Shown: piece by piece, positions 61,601 through 64,000 of the stretch
Layout of the letters: each line of letters opens with the position of its first letter
How positions within the stretch are numbered: position 1 is the stretch's first letter
The notes under the pieces: model-generated
Databases searched by the model: none
Told to the model about the DNA's origin: nothing
What the model saw: the letters and a program-made list of their open reading frames with translations, nothing else
Translations under genes and position numbers: made by a program
Source: Takifugu bimaculatus
Lineage: Eukaryota; Chordata; Actinopteri; Tetraodontiformes; Tetraodontidae
Direction of reading: 5' to 3'
DNA: 64,000 bases
Assembly (NCBI GenBank): GCA_004026145.2
Contig: CP034990.1
Coordinates: 12,087,947 to 12,151,946, forward strand

Positions 61601-64000
61601 TTTGATTGGATGGATTGATGTAGAAATCAAATCAAATGAAGGAGACAAATCGAATCTATCACAGTGAGCCTTTCTAAGCACCAAAAACTGGAGGGGTGTT
61701 AAAACTGTCTGATGCTTTGGTTTGATGTTCGTCAGTGGCACATGTGTAGGTGTGTTTGCACGTTAGGGCACCCATGGGAATGTGCTTTATATGCTAATTT
61801 TGTTAATGCATGTAAGCTGCTCAAGCCCATTCTCATTAGGTTTTCATTAGTCCCTTTGATGGAAATGCTCAGTGGCTGTACTGCTGGCACCAGCCTGGCT
61901 GACTGACACTAAAGAAACAGGCAGGCAGAGGTGACGAACACCTCCGCCAGCCAAGACAGGTCAAGACAGATTAGTCAGTTAGTGAAAATGGAATCAGAAA
62001 AGATCGTAAATCAACCCCGTGTTGTCATTCAATCATGTTTTCCTTAACATAAATGATTAAAAAAAGATAAATGATCACATCTGATGAAGAAGGAGGAAGG
62101 GTCACGTGTTCTAGGTGTGTCTTTACTTTAGTTCATCTTGCAAACGGAAACTGTAAAAACAAGTCTAAAACTAGCATTAATCCACATTGACACAAGTTTA
62201 TTGATCTACCAACATATCAGGGATGGCAGATACATCAAGTCGAGGTGTAAATGTGACCGAAGCCCATAAAGTATTGCTCACTGCCTCCACAGGGAGGACC
62301 CACGGTGGATGGCTGACCTTGGTTTTAAGCATTCTAAAAAAGGGAAAGGATGGAGATTTGCAGTCAATCGGCATTGGGACAAATTTCCTTAATTGACAAA
62401 CGCCTCCTGTTGAGTTATTAGCAGTGTCGGAGGGCGGTCTAGCTGCACTCCACGTAGATGCTGAGGGGCGTCCATGATTGTGCATTTTATTGTCAGGACA
62501 ATGATAAAGCACATGGCAGCTTTTGACTTTTCCCCTTCAGTTTTACTGAAATAAAAATCTGTGCGGAGAACTGAACAGTGGCAACATGCTCTCAGGTTTT
62601 CATGGAACAGAATTTCAAGTTTTCTCGTTTGGGGTCAACAGCGTTGCAGAAGTGGTTTGGTGCTTACAGCCGGGAGGTCTCTGCTGGAAGGCAGCAAAAG
62701 GGGCAACAATTTAGGTTTGTTGACCATATAAGTAAAGCGTGACTGCTTTCAGGCATCCTGCTCTGTCCAATGTCCCTTTTCCTTCAAGTGAATCGGCGTC
62801 CCGTGAAATTGGGATCTAAATTACGAGGCCTCTGTATTCATTGCGCGAGTTTTAAAAAATGGCCGTCCCCCCTGAGGATATCAGCTAGACCACAACAACG
62901 AGCAGACCTGGCTTAGGCCTGGGACCGGACCACGGTTGATAAACAGTAAGTTTCATTAATCACCTGTAGTGGATGAGTCAGGTATATCTGCTTCATCGTT
63001 GTTGTTATTATCAGCTGTGGCCTGTGACAGAGATGGTGACAAGAGTGGAGTCAAAGTTATAAATCAAGGCTGTTTCCTTCCTGGTGAGGCCTTGCTCTGC
63101 TCCTCTCTCTCTCTCTGCCAGGAAAGGTTGAGTTTGTTTGAATAATAAGACGCTTATTTAAATAAATCACTATTGTCACTGCACCACCCTGTCTAAGTCT
63201 TCCCCTTTTTCTTTCCATCATGTTCCCTTCTCCTTTTATCCTCTAGTACCTTGATACTTATTGGATGTTCCTTTTTCCCCGTCATCCTAACACTTCAGTT
63301 CTTGTTCTCACATGCATCAAGCTCTATTTCATTTGAAGTGAATGACTATGGAAACTCTTTTTAATGTTTATACAATACATTTTAAAGCATTAATCTGCTA
63401 ATTAAACATTCACTTCCTTTCAGGGCTTCTTCCATTTGCTCATAAATTGGGCTTTTGCACTAAACTAAAATCGATCATGTACACAAACAAGAGTATCAAA
63501 AATCAAAACCGAGGCAAGAAAGTTGATTCCATGTTCTTGTACAGATTTCTGAATTCTGGTTTTGTTTGTGCAGCAGTCACTCAACATCGTGACAGCTTTG
63601 AGTGAACAGATGTGGTTTATCCGCTTCCATAAAACAAACATGCACTTTTTCACTGCCTCCTTATCCCAGATGGAAATACTCCATCCCATATGTTTGGGGT
63701 GTAACCCATCCAAATATTAACCTCAAATAAACCACATTCAAAGCACCAGCAGCTCGCATGACTGGCTGATTCGCTGGTTGCGGAGTTAGCCGGTAGCAAA
63801 AAGCCATTTGTCAGCAGTATCTGCCACTCTGGTTGAATCCAACATCATGTTGACAAAACTCAATTTCAGCATTAATGGATTAATACTATGGTTAATGTGC
63901 CGCCTACTGGTGCAGAACAGGAGGTCACTTCTCGGTCGCACCTTTGGATGCTGACCACGTGGCAGCATCACTTGACAGCACCGGTAATTCAGATTTTCAC
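58629..64000 (+). other. Large prmt3 intron, no exon found
   Basis: I looked for the next prmt3 exon (expected to start GYFLLFES or similar) and did not find it. The region is mostly repeat-free, with high-complexity blocks at about 60900-61000, 62170-62530 and 62800-63000. These could be distal regulatory elements, for example for a neighbour beyond the window (in mammals SLC6A5). No coding gene is supported. Confidence 0.45.

Noticed and set aside
1..64000. CRISPR arrays, prokaryotic operons, tRNA or rRNA genes
   Set aside because: The sequence is vertebrate; no regularly spaced repeats and no tRNA or rRNA signatures were seen.

Overview
The window reads as a stretch of a ray-finned (teleost) fish chromosome. 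It has vertebrate genes split into many short exons with GT-AG introns, often only 80-300 bp long, many CA/TG microsatellites, and decayed fish-type LINE fragments. The protein-coding order is nav2 (+) - dbx1 (-) - htatip2 (+) - one gene I do not recognise (+) - prmt3 (+). From memory, NAV2, DBX1, HTATIP2 and PRMT3 are neighbours in the same order on human 11p15.1. The window is therefore an old, conserved block of synteny. I cannot tell which teleost duplicate (a or b copies) it is.

Region by region: 1-15639 is the 3' part of nav2 (29 exons including candidate microexons, encoding roughly the last 1,490 residues, with coiled coils and the AAA-type NTPase module). A long 3'UTR follows to about 17765. 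dbx1 lies tail-to-tail with nav2: its poly(A) signal at 17815-17820 is about 70 bp from the last nav2 signal. It has four coding exons ending at 20828 and a TATA/CCAAT promoter at about 20950-21066. From 21.1 to 43.4 kb there is no gene I can support. This desert is rich in TAAT-type homeodomain cores and high-complexity blocks that look like conserved non-coding enhancers of dbx1. htatip2 (43.5-46.6 kb) starts from an NRF-1/ETS housekeeping promoter. Next is a three-exon gene for an unrecognised secreted, cysteine-poor protein (47.48-48.68 kb) whose frame is broken by apparent single-base indels. Two LINE fragments on the minus strand (49.1-51.1 kb) run almost to the prmt3 promoter. prmt3 begins at 51208, and its first ten coding exons (about 323 residues, through the SEW loop) are present. 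The 3' half lies beyond the window.

The genes do not form a pathway. nav2 acts on the neuronal cytoskeleton, dbx1 is a neural-tube homeodomain repressor, htatip2 is a short-chain-dehydrogenase-like protein and prmt3 is an arginine methyltransferase.

The observations I most want checked are: (1) the unnamed secreted-protein gene, whose frame breaks all sit at short homopolymers; (2) single extra bases at nav2 exon 23, dbx1 exon 3 and the htatip2 leader, which suggest indel errors in this sequence or real lesions; in htatip2 the shift would expose an N-terminal membrane-anchor isoform; (3) a 9-nt Val-Tyr-Glu nav2 microexon with a TGC-AG acceptor typical of SRRM4-dependent neural microexons; (4) the candidate enhancer blocks of the desert. 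I found no clearly new biological system.
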